The notes under the pieces were generated by a model, which was given only the letters and a program-made list of their open reading frames with translations, ran no database searches and was not told where the DNA came from. A stretch of DNA of 64,000 nt, from assembly GCA_009760855.2 (NCBI GenBank), contig WPIO01000006.1, forward strand, positions 4,832,501 to 4,896,500, written 5' to 3'. The position numbers and the translations under genes are program-made. This DNA comes from Cristatella mucedo (Eukaryota; Bryozoa; Phylactolaemata; Cristatellidae). Shown here piece after piece: positions 34,450 through 44,849 of this stretch (position 1 is its first letter; the number at the start of each line of letters is the position of its first letter).

Positions 34450-34785
34450 AGTACAAATGAACTAGTAAGACAATTAATTCTTTTAATTTAGTTGCTTTGG
34501 GCTTACCTTTGACTAATGCGAATAATTTTGTGATATGTAAAATTTATTAGTGTTCTAAGCTATAATTAATACAAAATAATTCCGAACACCTTTTTTAAAT
34601 TGTTTCCTTGCTAAGCAGTATAACTTAGTTGGTCTCTGCTTAGACAATTTATTAGTTGCATAATAACAATCTGCACAAATGATTATCTTATTATTTCTTA
34701 AAATACCAGTAATCGAATTCTGTTTCAGCACTACGTATTTCAGTAACTTTGTATTTATCGAGACGTACTTTCTCACTTAACTATG
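34450..34785. other. AT-rich gap inside the viral block
   Basis: A minus-strand frame at 34555-34776 contains IICADCYYATNKL and RPTKLYCLAR, which might be a decayed zinc-binding motif. Otherwise nothing recognised. Confidence 0.25.
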
Positions 34786-35070
34786 TGATACGATGACTGG
34801 TACTCTGGACATGAGTCATAATATGATAAGGATTACGAAAGATCCAAATCCAAACGATGGTGTTAGATTATTAGGCTTTCTTCACAAACTATTTGATGGA
34901 AAGGCTAGAGTAGTAAGCTTTAGAAGATATTACGATAGTATTTTAATAAATTGACAAGCAAGAGAAATAGGATGGGTAACACAAATGCCAAATATCTCAA
35001 GTGCAGGATTTGTTATTGCCAGGCACTATCCGTTAGCAGGTCAAATATCTAGGTGGCTTTTAATGTTATA
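34786..35070 (+). pseudogene. Fibre C-terminal domain (family shared with copies 2 and 3)
   Basis: Plus-strand MTGTLDMSHNMIRITKDPNP then NDGVRLLGF, KARVVSF and ISSAGFVIA, ending at TAG near 35068. The DNA is close to 44408-44846 (minus its SINE) and 61822-62088. This is the point where the AT-rich block ends and the repeated flank begins. Confidence 0.75.
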
Positions 35071-35074
35071 GCGC

Positions 35075-35840
35075 TATTAACTTATTAGCGAACTAATATT
35101 GCTTGAATATCCAACTCGCGAAGTCTCGTATTGAGTGATGTAAAAAGTTTTCACGTGCGTCTTGGTAAACATGGCGATTTAAAAAGCTAGCATTTGAGCT
35201 GCTTATGCTGTGAGTGCCGGCCATACACAAAACTCTTTTGCACAATACCCACAAATCTTAGTGGTTCTGTGAAGTTACAGAAGGAGACGCGTTACAATTT
35301 ACCGACTTGAAATTCATTGCCGGATTGCGAATATTAATTATTGTTGCATATTGATGCATTACCTTATATTCAGTAATAGCAAGCATGCAAGTTCGCCATA
35401 AGAGGCAGCTAGGCGACTACATCAGCAGCTGACAGCTTCTGCCAAGCTAGAGAGTTTAATGCTGAAAGTGCTACGAACACTGAGCAGTCGATCGGCCTTA
35501 GAGGCGATGGTGTCAGCCGTACAATCGTCATCAGCAGCATCCATTCTTGCACCGAAAGTGACACATGCAGCTGCCGGGCTCGGCGCCCTAGGCAGCTAAT
35601 GGGAAGGACTACAGTAGTCACTGCAGGAGGATTTTGCATGCATTCGGGCAGGTGAGCCTTTAGGATTCAGTGCTCGGAGCTTGCTTAAAAATTCAACATA
35701 CATTGAGAGATCAGCTAGCGAGAGTAGAAGACTGTGACAATTTTATTGACCAACCAAGGAATAGCTATTCAGCCGGCAGGATGGATTTGATGAGCTGTTA
35801 GCCCTAAGGCAGGCAATTCACCGGAATTTGTTAAAATGAC
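35075..35840 (+). repeat. Shared flank, first part (copy at element 1)
   Basis: Also present after the fibre copies at 44850-45540 and 62095-62800. Contains a LINE-2 3' tail (35205-35300: ACACAAAACTCTTTTGCAC, then GGAGACGCGTTAC). It also contains a stretch with CAGCAGCTGACAGCTTCTGCC that is nearly identical between the copies. No coding signal. Confidence 0.85.
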
Positions 35841-36635
35841 AGGGGAGCTATATGAGATTAGGCGCACTGTTGAACGCGAGGGGTTGCAGCTGTACAAGTT
35901 GAAATAATAAGTTCATCTTTGTATGTACGATGAAATGGCTGCATAAGCAGCAGAGCCGAATCAGCAGAGCCACAGAGCAGCAGCAGCAGAGCAGCAGACA
36001 GGGCCGCACTAACAGAGTAGCAGCAGCAGCAGTAGGGTAGCAGCAGCAGCAGACAGACCACCACCAACAAAGCAGCAACAGCCGGAAAACAGTGGCAGCA
36101 GCAGCAGAAGCAGCTGATAGAGCAGCAACAACAGAGCAGCAGAAGCTGAGACATTCTAATAGAGCAGTCGCAGCAGCAGCAGCAGCAGCAGCAAAGCAAA
36201 GCAGCACCTTAAGCTTTTGAACTAGGAGCTCCACCCATTTGCTGCTACTCTTTGGTGTCGCGAGGTGCATGCATTGACACCTTTAAGTCTAAGTTTCTAT
36301 GCATAGGGATACCTACTGCTTCACATATAATCTCTAGGCTGGTTGTCTCTAGGTATGGCTTTAAGTGACTCGGTGACAACCAAAAAAGCTCCACTTTTCC
36401 TAAGCAGCACAGATAGTGCCGACGAGGCATGGTGTAGGCTTCCGTGTGGCCCAGGAGTTAAGTTGCTATTCGCCTTTGACGACCGACGTCGTGGATCCTG
36501 TGACATACGTGAAGCGCCAGCATACGCATCAAGTTCTCTTAGGGTACTATACATATGAATTATCTGTTTCAGATTTGCATGATCCGAATTCTGAAATGAA
36601 TTGACCCACGAGCAATTGAGTGGCACCCGAATTAC
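35840..36635 (+). repeat. Shared flank, CAG-rich module and SINE-2 tail (copy 1)
   Basis: A (CAG)-rich region at 35935-36195, then GGTGTCGCGAGGTGCATGCATTGA and a SINE-2-like tRNA head at about 36450-36500 (GTGTGGCCCAGGAGTTAAG) with its tail near 36530. Matches 46070-46905 and 62865-63652 directly and 55.82-56.94 kb in inverse. Long Leu/Cys/Ala frames through the CAG run are repeat artefacts. Confidence 0.88.
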
Positions 36636-37020
36636 TGCAATCCAGTCTAATTAGGGGAGCAACGACCAGACGTAAGCGTTGCCGAACTCACATTTTTCGC
36701 TGATATTGTTGTATATGTTCGAATGTATCTGTCCACAAAATTTCATTTCACTGTGTGCACGCGCACTTATGCAAATGAGCTTTGACGCTGGACGCGTGTA
36801 CTGACTCCACAGCAATCCATTCTAGTTCTCGTCAAATCCACGCCAAATCTGCTGCGAATAGCTCTAAAAAGTCTGGAATATCACGCGAAATGTACCCAGA
36901 AAATTTCGATTCGCGATTCCGTTCACGCCTTTCACGAAGTTCACTGAAATAAGATTGGAGTAGCCCAGGCCAATACCGTAATCCACTGCATCCCACCATG
37001 CAACGAAAGAATCCCGATCG
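36636..37020. repeat. Shared flank, outer part
   Basis: Direct repeat of 46905-47330 (for example GACCAGACGTAAGCGTTGCC and CACTGAAATAAGA-like blocks), not present at 63.65 kb, where the flank diverges. No coding signal. Confidence 0.8.
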
Positions 37021-37646
37021 AAAAGCTCTTTCTTGGTTAGGACCAAATTTATTTTTTATCTTTCCCGCTTATTCGTGCTTACAATGCACACGTTCTCATT
37101 TGCGAATTGGCGTACTTCAATTGTAGCTAATGTAGAGTGCATAGAAACAAATTAGCACTGAAAAGGTGATAATAAATTTGTTCTTAGGATGACATGCAAA
37201 TCTTTGACTATTATTGTACGCACATTACACATACGAGCTAGCAGTAGAGGGGGAATCCGTCGCGATGTGAATTAAAGAAGCTCCTCTGGACTCGGTTAAA
37301 ATTGTGAACAAGTGCATGGCGAGGAAAGGCTAAATAGCATAGATGAAATTAGTGGTAAAACTAAAAAACACTTTAATGTGTTGTATAGCACCCAAGAGAA
37401 CTTCGGCAGCCAGTAGCAGTGGTGCGGAGATGAACTAGGTCGGATTAGCTGAGACGGAACGGACGGTTGTGCGGCAAGCGCTTGCAGCAGCAGCCGGCTG
37501 GCTGAGAGTCGCTGAGCAATTGCTTCTCGCGCCGAGTGCGACCGAACGTAAAACAGTCAGGCGATGGCGGCGCGCTTCTCGTAGCGCCGGAAGCCTTTGC
37601 TCTTAACGAACAGTAGCGGCATTATCTGTTCGAGCGAAGAGGCAGA

Positions 37647-37871
37647 ATGCACGGCGAGGGCTGTGCACACCATGAAGCAACGGAGTCCGTCTCAGTAAAA
37701 GGTTTGAGAGACCTTTTCGAAAACCTCGTGGCGAAGGCTGAAGCCGTGAGTATCGGCGGCGCTTTTCATCTGCGCCTGAGTGATGCGTCGAGGCCAGATA
37801 GCGTTCGCAATCCAGACAACGCCGGATCGATAGCTCGGTTAGCGCTTAACGCTGCTGAGCTGACTGTATAG
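37647..37871 (+). CDS. 74-residue ORF of the Ala-rich unit, copy 1
   Basis: Starts MHGEGCAHHEATESV and contains KGLRDLFENL and NAGSIARLALNAAELTV before TAG. The second unit has an ORF of identical length, start and stop at 40136-40360 with about 20 substitutions and no indel, which suggests coding constraint. The opposite strand is open too, so strand is not certain. No family recognised. Confidence 0.45.
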   Translation: MHGEGCAHHEATESVSVKGLRDLFENLVAKAEAVSIGGAFHLRLSDASRPDSVRNPDNAGSIARLALNAAELTV

Positions 37872-37933
37872 CCACGCCTCGATCGCCGTAGACTGGGCGG
37901 GTTGAGAAGAATCACCAGCCACCAAAAAGGGCG

Positions 37934-38209
37934 GTGGTAGCCGAGGCCGCAGCCTATTGGGAGGCAGCGGCGGCCATTGCAGGCCGTCGTCAGGCTGCGC
38001 CCGCCGAGCGCTCGCCGCCGACCATCATCGCTGTGACGATGAGAGTTTCGGCGATCGAAACGGCGGCGGCAGCAGCGGCGGCGGCAGCGCCCGAGCAGGT
38101 ACTGATAGCCGACGACGCGGTAGCGGAGGCGACTAAAGCGACGGGCCCGAACCGAGCGCTCATCAGAGCCTCGCTCGCGGATCGTACGGCTATTTTGTAT
38201 TCCATTTAG
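37934..38209 (+). CDS. Alanine-rich module ORF, unit 1, module a
   Basis: Contains YWEAAAAIAGRRQAAPAE, ETAAAAAAAAAPEQVLIA, NRALIRASLADRT. The same pattern recurs ~355 bp on (38300-38560) and twice in unit 2, with helical heptad-like alanine runs. Coding strand inferred from this periodic protein pattern. Confidence 0.4.
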   Translation: MVAEAAAYWEAAAAIAGRRQAAPAERSPPTIIAVTMRVSAIETAAAAAAAAAPEQVLIADDAVAEATKATGPNRALIRASLADRTAILYSI

Positions 38210-38279
38210 GACATCACTCAGACGCGTCCCGTTCGTTCGCCGATTACTAACGAACGCGAGTCACTCTCGGGAAACAAAC

Positions 38280-38870
38280 CTGATGACGCGGCTACCGGTC
38301 AGAGGCTTTGGGAGGCGGCAGGGGCCAGCCCAGGCCTGCGTCAGGCTGCGCCTACCGAGCTCTCGCCGTCGAGCGCCGCCGCCGTGGCAGAACAAGTTTC
38401 AGCCCTCGAAACGGCGGCGGCGGCAACAGCGGCGGCAGCGCCCGAGCAGGTACCGATAGCCGGCGGCAACGGAGCAGCCGCTAGCTAAGCAACGCGAGCG
38501 AATCGGGTGTTCGTCGGCGTCTCGCTCGCGAAACGCAACGGTGCATTTGACGGCGGCGGTGAACCTGCTCCAACACGCTCTGTTTGGTTGCAGTTGTGCA
38601 GCGGCCGTGAGTCGCGCCTGCAAACGGGGCGCGACGAGGCTGCGGCCGGCCACATGCAGGCTACGGCCGCTATGGGTGAGGACCCGGTGCCGCCAGAGGG
38701 CCACACCAGCGGCTGCATGACCGCGGCCGCCGCAGCTGCAGCGACTTGGCCGTGCGCGGCGGACGTCGCCTACATTTGTGCATTTGCGGACGAGGAAAGC
38801 ACGGACGAGATACGTGACCGTGCGGCGGCAGCACCGACCGCTAAGCATGGCCGACGGAAGACCCAGTCGG
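38280..38870 (+). pseudogene. Alanine-rich module ORF, unit 1, module b and tail
   Basis: Reads LWEAAGASPGLRQAAP, SALETAAAATAAAAPEQV, then a TAA near 38487, then GVSLAKRNGAFDGGGEPAP, GHTSGCMTAAAAAAATW and KHGRRKTQSASL. Unit 2 keeps the same frame without the central stop (40739-41377). Confidence 0.4.
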
Positions 38871-39384
38871 CCTCATTAACAGACGACGGCTGGAGAGCCG
38901 TTGTCCGGAGCGAGCGGCTGCGACGCAGCCATCGCCCAGCGAGCCGAAAAGGCTCTCGGCAGCAAAAACACGGCCGCTTGAGCTTCGCTGTTGAAATTGT
39001 TGTGACAGTTGTGGGCCGCAACCGCCCGAGCGTGCGAGGCGACGCCGGAGCGGTTAAGGTCACCGCCGTTTGCCTGAAGAAGGCAAACCGCGCGGCATTA
39101 TATACTATATAATGTTTGTATAGTAAAGAATCTTATCCATGTCTGTGAAAAAGTTTTTCCAATCTGATTGCTCAACATCGTCAGTAGATTCAGTTGTTTG
39201 ATTCCTGCACTAGTTTATGTGATGCATATAACGAATGTAGCTGTATGGCGTTCTTCACTCGCGGCTCACTTGGTTTCAATCCGTTGTTTTCCTTTACGTA
39301 GAGCAAACACTGCTTCGTCACTTGCTGCCACGCGCCCATTACTTGTCGGCGTATATATTTCAGTGGAGTGTACAAAAAGGTTGT

Positions 39385-39480
39385 GAGTGAGATATGCAAA
39401 CCTCTCCTGCAAACACCCACACTGTATATACGGCGTTGTGGTATTACGGACGGAGATATATTACGTTGCATCGCCCTAAG
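39385..39480 (+). mobile_element. LINE-2 family 3' tail fragment
   Basis: GAGATATGCAAACCTCTCCTGC, then CAAACACCCACA and GGACGGAGATATATTACG match the 3' end at 17.95-18.04 kb. Lies in the spacer between the two Ala-rich units. Confidence 0.7.
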
Positions 39481-40135
39481 GTTCTTCAATCGAAACGTAT
39501 TTCTGCATGCTCATGCGGTTAGCACGATTCGGAAATTGACTTGTGTAGACCAATTTTATTTGATCTCTTTCCTGCTTATTCGTACTTACACTGTACACGT
39601 TCTCGCTTGCTAATTGACGTGATTCAACTGTAGCTAATGTATAGTGCATAGAAAAAAATTAGCATTGAATTGGTGATATAAAAATTTGTGCTTAGGATGA
39701 TATGCAAAGTTCTGACAGTTATTGTACGCACATTGAACTTACCAGCTGCAGTAGAAAGGGAATCCAGTGCAATGTTAATTAAAGCACATTCTCTGGACTT
39801 GATTAAAATTGTGAAAAAGTGCATGGCGAGGAAAGGCTAAATAGTATAGATGAAAATAACTTTAATGTGTTGTATAGCACCCAAGAGAACTACGGCGGCT
39901 AGTAGCAGTGGCGCGTAGATGAACTTTGACGGATAGGCTTCGACGGGACGGCTGATTGTGCGGCAAGCGCTTGTAGCAGCAGCCAGCTGGCTGAGAATCG
40001 CCGAGGATTTGCTTCGCACGCTGAGGGCGACCGAACGTAAAACAGTCCGACGATGGCGGCGTGCTTCTCGTTTCGCCGCAAGCCTTTGCTCTTAACGAAC
40101 AGTAGCGGCATTATCTATTCGAGCGAAGAGACGGA

Positions 40136-40360
40136 ATGCACGGCGACGGCGGTGCATACCACGAAGTGACGAAGCCCGTCGGAGTAAAAGGTTTGAGAGA
40201 CCTTTTCGAAAACCTCGCGTCGAAAGCTAAAAACGTGAGTATCGGCGGCGCGTTTCGTCTGCGCCTACGTGAGGCGTCGAGGTCAGATAGCGTTCGCGAT
40301 CCAGACAACGCCGGATCAATAGTTCGGTTAGCGCTCAATGCTGCTGAGCTGACAGTATAG
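40136..40360 (+). CDS. 74-residue ORF of the Ala-rich unit, copy 2
   Basis: Starts MHGDGGAYHEVTKPVG; contains KGLRDLFENL and SIVRLALNAAELTV before TAG. Counterpart of 37647-37871 with the same length. See that entry for the strand caveat. Confidence 0.45.
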   Translation: MHGDGGAYHEVTKPVGVKGLRDLFENLASKAKNVSIGGAFRLRLREASRSDSVRDPDNAGSIVRLALNAAELTV

Positions 40361-40738
40361 CCACGCGTCGATCGTCGTAGACTGAGCGGGTTGAGGAGAT
40401 CCAACCTTTTCCAAAAGGGGCGATAGTAGCCGAGGCCACCGCCTGTTGGGAGGCAGCGGCGGCCAACGCAGGCCGTCGTCAGGCTGCGCCCGCCGAGCGC
40501 TCGCCGCCTAGCGTCATCGCTGTGGCAAAGAGAGTTTCGGCGATCGAAATGGCGGAGGCAGCAGTGGCGCCGGCAGCGCCCGAGCAGGTACTAACAGCCG
40601 GCGGAAGCTGAGGCGACTAAGGGGAAAACTAAGGCGACGGGCCTGAACCAAGCGCTCGTCAGCGCATCGCTCGTGGAACGTAAAGCTATTTTTTATTCTA
40701 TTTAGGACGTCGTTCCAACGCGTCCCGTTTGGTCCCCG

Positions 40739-41377
40739 ATGATTACCGGACGCAAGTCGCCCACGCGAAGGAAGACCGACACCGCGGCAGCCGGTCAGCG
40801 GTTTTGGGAGGCGGCAAGGGCCAGCCCAGGCCTGCGTCAAGCTGCGCCCGCCGAGCACTCGCCACCGAGCGCCAGCGCCGTGGCAGATATAGTTTCAGCA
40901 CTCGAAACGGCGGCGGCGGCACCAGCGGCAGCAGCGTCCGAGCAGGTACTGATAGCCGGCGGCATCGAAGCAGCCGCCAGTAAAGCGACGCCAGCGAATC
41001 GGGTGTTCGTCGTCGGCGTCTCGCTCGCGAAACGCAACGGTGCGTTCGATGGCGGCGGTGAACCTGCTCTAACGTGCTCTGTTCGGTTGCAGTTGTGCAG
41101 CGGCAGCGAGTCGCGAGTGCTATCAGGGCGCGACGAAGCTGCAGCCGGCCTCATGCAGGCTACGGTCGCTGCCGGTGAGGGCCCGGCGCTGCCGGACGGC
41201 CACACCAGCGGCTGCATGACCGCGGCCGTCGCAGGTGCTGCGACTTGGCCGAGGGCCTCGGACGCCACCGACATTAGTGCATTCGCGAACCAAGAATGCG
41301 TGGATATGACGTACGGCCGTGCTGTGGCAGCTTCGACTGCTAAGCAAGGCCGACGGAAGACCTGTCGGCCCCCTTAA
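40739..41377 (+). CDS. Alanine-rich ORF, unit 2
   Basis: The longest open copy (212 codons from ATG 40739). It carries FWEAARASPGLRQAAPAE, SALETAAAAPAAAASEQVL, GVSLAKRNGAFDGGGEPAL and GHTSGCMTAAVAGAATW. An upstream module a is at about 40430-40610 and ends at a TGA. GC-rich, Ala-rich, no recognised domain; origin (host multigene family or viral cargo) unresolved. Confidence 0.42.
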   Translation: MITGRKSPTRRKTDTAAAGQRFWEAARASPGLRQAAPAEHSPPSASAVADIVSALETAAAAPAAAASEQVLIAGGIEAAASKATPANRVFVVGVSLAKRNGAFDGGGEPALTCSVRLQLCSGSESRVLSGRDEAAAGLMQATVAAGEGPALPDGHTSGCMTAAVAGAATWPRASDATDISAFANQECVDMTYGRAVAASTAKQGRRKTCRPP

Positions 41378-41779
41378 CCGACGGCGGCTGGAGAGCTGTT
41401 GGCCGGAGCGAGCCGCTGCGACGCAGCCATCGCCCTGCGAGCCGAAAAGGCTCTCGGCAGCTAAAACACTGCCGCTTGAGCTTCGTCGTTCAAATTGTTG
41501 TGACTCTTTCGGGCCGAAACCACCCGAGCAAACGAAGCGACGCCGGAGGGGCCAAGGTCACTGCCGTTCGCCTCAAGAAGGCACGTTGATGATGTGTACA
41601 TGAAAGCGATCTCAACTTGTCTACGTAGCATTTCTTGGACAATTTTTCAGACACGTTTAAATTTCAGAATATTATGTCATTACCATATATCGAATAGACC
41701 TTGCATCCACCAATTTTTACCTTCCTATGCTCGTACAACTCATCACTACCTTGCTCTATATACGTATACTACCAAGAGT

Positions 41780-43285
41780 TTAAATTAACCGACGGAAGGT
41801 GGTTTGAGTTCTCTGAAAGCTGCACTATCACTGTTAACGATGAGATTGCGTTGCTTTTTAGAGATAATAATGCTGCGAACTTTATAAAAACCAAGCAGTT
41901 CCATCAATCCTATACTTGATAGTGACGCGTAGAATGTTAGCATTCCTGAGCGATTGCTCGCTAAATCTAAGGTCGACTACGCTGAAAGGGTATAAAGCTA
42001 CATAGACTGGAAGGTGGATTCCAGTTCCAGCCAAGTTCAAGCTCACACTGAGGAGCTGTTTCTTAACCTGATTGAAGTCTGCGTAAGACATGGGGCCTTG
42101 AGCTTGAGGGAAAATGTTTTTCTACGCACTTCAATTCTGGGTACTGACTTCCGCCTACAAGATTTAGTGCAGCGCTTTCAACGTTAGCATGATTAAGTAC
42201 TGCCTACTACCGTACGTATTCGTTTTTTTAAATACAACCTTGAGCCGCCTAAATGTTTCATCTTAAACTTGAACGGTAAGTCTGCCCGTTTGCTGACTGC
42301 TGTCAGTTATTGGTGATGTTTCATGCCTTCTTTTTCTATAAATAAGTTTAATTCTACCATGTGTGTCATGCTTTTTATCTACTGGACACTTTTGTATCGA
42401 TATGCTAGGCTTAGAGTTAGTATAACTTAGGCGAGGCTCGTGAAAGGATATTCTAGAAATGCTAGTTGTGTTTCCTGCGGGAGTTGCCGCTGGAGTAGCT
42501 CCTAAGTGTAACGCGTTCGTGTCCTCGAATGCTCCTCTTTTTAGCTTGGGCTTAATGTTTGTATAGTAAAGGATCTTATCCATGTCTTTGCGGAGTCCAA
42601 AGATCCTACCCAACATCCGAATTTCACTAAAAAATTCATTCGGTGGAACTTGAGTGGATCGTGCAAGTTTTTGTATTAACCAACCTGTATTATCTTAAGC
42701 AACATTAGTGCATGCAGGATTAGAATCAGCGGCTACGGAAAATCCTACTCCGCCAGCCTCTAGAAAGTAATAATTACCTTCACCATTACCCTAACTCTTT
42801 CACAAAACCGAAGTCAACCCCTCTCCTCTATTGTGATCACCAGGAATTAGTCGCTTTCCTAGAACTGTAGAAGTTGCACCCATTCCGTATTCAGTATTAT
42901 TATAAGTATTATGATTTAACTTCAGCCCCCAATTCGCAGTCGTATTTTGTCGAAAAGCCAAGCACATTCACTATTAATGACTAGAATATCGTTATAGCCA
43001 GGTGCTTGATAACCAGAATCACTAATAGAGGTAGCAACTTAGTGACTTACAACCCCTACTCGGTAGCCTTATACTTCCTTCAACCAATAGAAATGCGTCA
43101 GAAAGTACACAGTAATCCGTATTCCTAGCTTCTACGAAGAACCCAACATTTGTTCCAAAACTAACTGTAGTTTCTTGAGTCTCATTAGAAGGACAATGCT
43201 CATGGTATTGAAAGCTATAGATGGGTGCCGGAGGCAGCTCTCGATCAGTCATATGAAACATCTTATCTTCACCCAAGTTCATCAT
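41780..43285 (-). pseudogene. Major capsid protein, diverged type (copy 2)
   Basis: Minus-strand gene with start ATG at 43283-43285, about 500 codons. Landmarks aligning with the capsid gene at 31240: DYCVLSDAFLLVEGSI (~43090-43140), SECAWLFDKIRL (~42950), FGLRKDMDKILYYTN (~42580), ISRISFHEPRLSY (~42430), GRIKLIYRKRRHE (~42330), DFNQVKKQLLSVSLN (~42060) and LYPFSVVDLRFSEQSL (~41980). Frameshifts near 43060 and 42920, and stops in 42640-42920. Different enough from copy 1 to be another viral lineage or an old split. Confidence 0.75.
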
Positions 43286-43373
43286 TCCTATTTAGCAGTA
43301 CTTAAAAGTATTTACCTTGTTTCTACTGTATAAACCACCACCAATTTCAGTTGCTAAAGTGCCACCTGTCAGT

Positions 43374-43508
43374 ATGACTGCCGACGAAGACTTTCTAGTT
43401 CTTTACATTTTAATTATAATTCTTTATTTACTATCACTACTTCTTAACATGTTATACGTAATCAGCTTCAATGCTAACATCACTTACTTTAAGTATCGTA
43501 CGAATTAA
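43374..43508 (+). CDS. Small membrane protein between capsid and fibre (copy 2)
   Basis: ATG 43374, MTADEDFLVLYILIIILYLL then a hydrophobic stretch and FNANITYFKY. One transmembrane segment. The homologous sequence at 60801 continues past the position where this copy has TAA (GAA there), so this end is probably a nonsense mutation. No family recognised. Confidence 0.5.
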   Translation: MTADEDFLVLYILIIILYLLSLLLNMLYVISFNANITYFKYRTN

Positions 43509-43544
43509 TTTGATTTAGCTTACATTTCTTACATAAAAACCTAA

Positions 43545-44846
43545 ATGGATCATATTCATACGACGTCTTTGCATCGAATTTATAGACCAACGTTCTACAG
43601 TTTACCAACAGGTAAATTGGTAGATGAAAATACGGTTTATATTACACGTTCATAGCTCACACCTGACGATGTAGACGTGATGGACATGAAAGGTAATCGA
43701 ATAGGTAATCAGCGAACGATTCCAGCTATCATTCCAGTTTCTTTAAATATGGATCCAGAAAATAACTCTGTACGTTTGAAACTAAATGGTGAAGCTTACT
43801 GGACTAGATTGAGTGACGCTAGCAATGCAGTTATTGGTAGCAAAAGTTACATGTCAGACTTGCATGACATGCTAAGTTTAAAGATTAATAGTTCATACGT
43901 CGATATTGCATGTGATTCCTTGGATTTACTCATATTTACACGGCAGTTAATACAGGGAATTTTAATTTTTCTGATGAGAGGTTAGAGCAAGTTAGGAAGA
44001 GAATGAGAGCAAGTTGGAAAATTATTCAAACTACAGGAAATCTGGTGTGTGGAACACTAAACTTGAATGGTAATAACATTCAACGTTTAGCTCATCCAGA
44101 AGATGCTGCAGATGCAGTCAAACAAACATATGCGCGTATAAATTATGAACCTAAACTTAGCAGAGGTACTACCTACCTGTGATTTAGATTGGGATATGAT
44201 TAATCATCGTTTGATTATTCTTTCGAATACAGTAGATCTTAGTGATGCTGAAACGAAAGATTAAGTGGATACAAAAGTTGCTATCAATAGAGATGCTATA
44301 ATTATTGATAGGTGGAAGGCACGATAGGTATTATTGATGACCCTGCTTGTGATGCTCCAATCTTTGCGTTTATCAAGACTTACTTTGCCACTAAACTATG
44401 TGAGGTGATGACTGGGACTCTAGGCATGAGTCACAATGTGATAAGGATTAGAGAAGATCCCAATCCAAACGATGGTGTTAGATTAGGAAATCTTCACATA
44501 TTATTTGATGGAAAGGCTAGAGTAGTAACCGTTAAAAAAAATCCCAGCTGATTAAACAGCCTCTTTTTGTAGAGCGACAGAAGAGCCTTTTAGGGCTATC
44601 ACCACCGCTTGCAGTGGCGATAAAGAATCGCCCACCGCAGGAATCAAACCCACGACCTCGGGACCGAGGTCGCGAAAGCAACAGCCTTACCTAGTGTAAG
44701 ATATTGCGATACTATTTTAACAAATCTACAAGCAAAAGCAATAGGATGGGTAACACAAATGCCAAATATCTCAAGTGCAGGATTTGTTATTGCTACATAC
44801 TATGAGCTACCAGGTGAACTATCTGGGTCACGTTTAATGTTATAGG
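43545..44846 (+). pseudogene. Fibre-like protein (copy 2), split by a SINE
   Basis: Starts MDHIHTTSLHRIYRPT. TAG at 43653-43655 is shared with copy 3. Then MDMKGNRIGNQRTIPAIIPV, LNLNGNNIQRLAHPEDAADA (~44060-44120) and, with shifts, VDLSDAETKD-stop-VDTKV (~44240-44275; copy 3 has Tyr at that stop). Next MTGTLGMSHNVIRIREDP (~44410-44460), a SINE-1 insertion at 44532-44697, and the end ISSAGFVIATYYE to TAG ~44844. Divergent from capsid copy 2. Confidence 0.72.
44532..44697 (-). mobile_element. SINE-1 inserted in fibre copy 2
   Basis: Minus-strand SINE-1 with the tail GGCTGTTTAATCAGCTGGGA at 44540-44560 and a B-box-like GGTTTGATTCC. The empty site is seen in the other copies: AGTAGTAAGCTTTAGA directly before the GATATT stretch at 34.93 and 61.95 kb. 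Length and order match the copy at 21.6 kb. Confidence 0.9.
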
Positions 44847-44849
44847 GCT

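Larger units (their letters stand above)
37045..39120 (+). repeat. Alanine-rich GC-rich unit 1
   Basis: First of two direct ~2.05-kb copies (second 39545-41595). It starts with an AT-normal leader (GCTTATTCGTGCTTACA-like) and turns strongly GC-rich from about 37400. Differences between copies are many single substitutions and small indels. Contains the ORFs listed below. It ends by running into a fragment of the copy-2 capsid gene at 39113-39150. Confidence 0.88.
39545..41595 (+). repeat. Alanine-rich GC-rich unit 2
   Basis: Second direct copy of the 37045-39120 unit, with the AT-normal leader and GC-rich body. A third, partial copy of only its last ~190 bp is at 58945-59130. It abuts the region shared upstream of capsid copies 2 and 3. 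Confidence 0.88.

Noticed and set aside
12120-35070. A retroviral-type or tyrosine integrase expected in Polintons
   Set aside because: I looked for HHCC, DDE and R..H.R..Y patterns in the AT-rich blocks and recognised none.
35858-36270. Cys/Leu-, Ala- or Gln-rich open frames at 35.9, 46.1-46.6, 56.6-57.0 and 63.0-63.2 kb
   Set aside because: They are frames through CAG/CTG repeats, present on both strands and not conserved between copies.
38399-39063. Minus-strand ORFs in the Ala-rich units (for example 38770-39063)
   Set aside because: Open on both strands because of GC richness. The periodic module pattern is clearer on the plus strand, so minus frames were not called.
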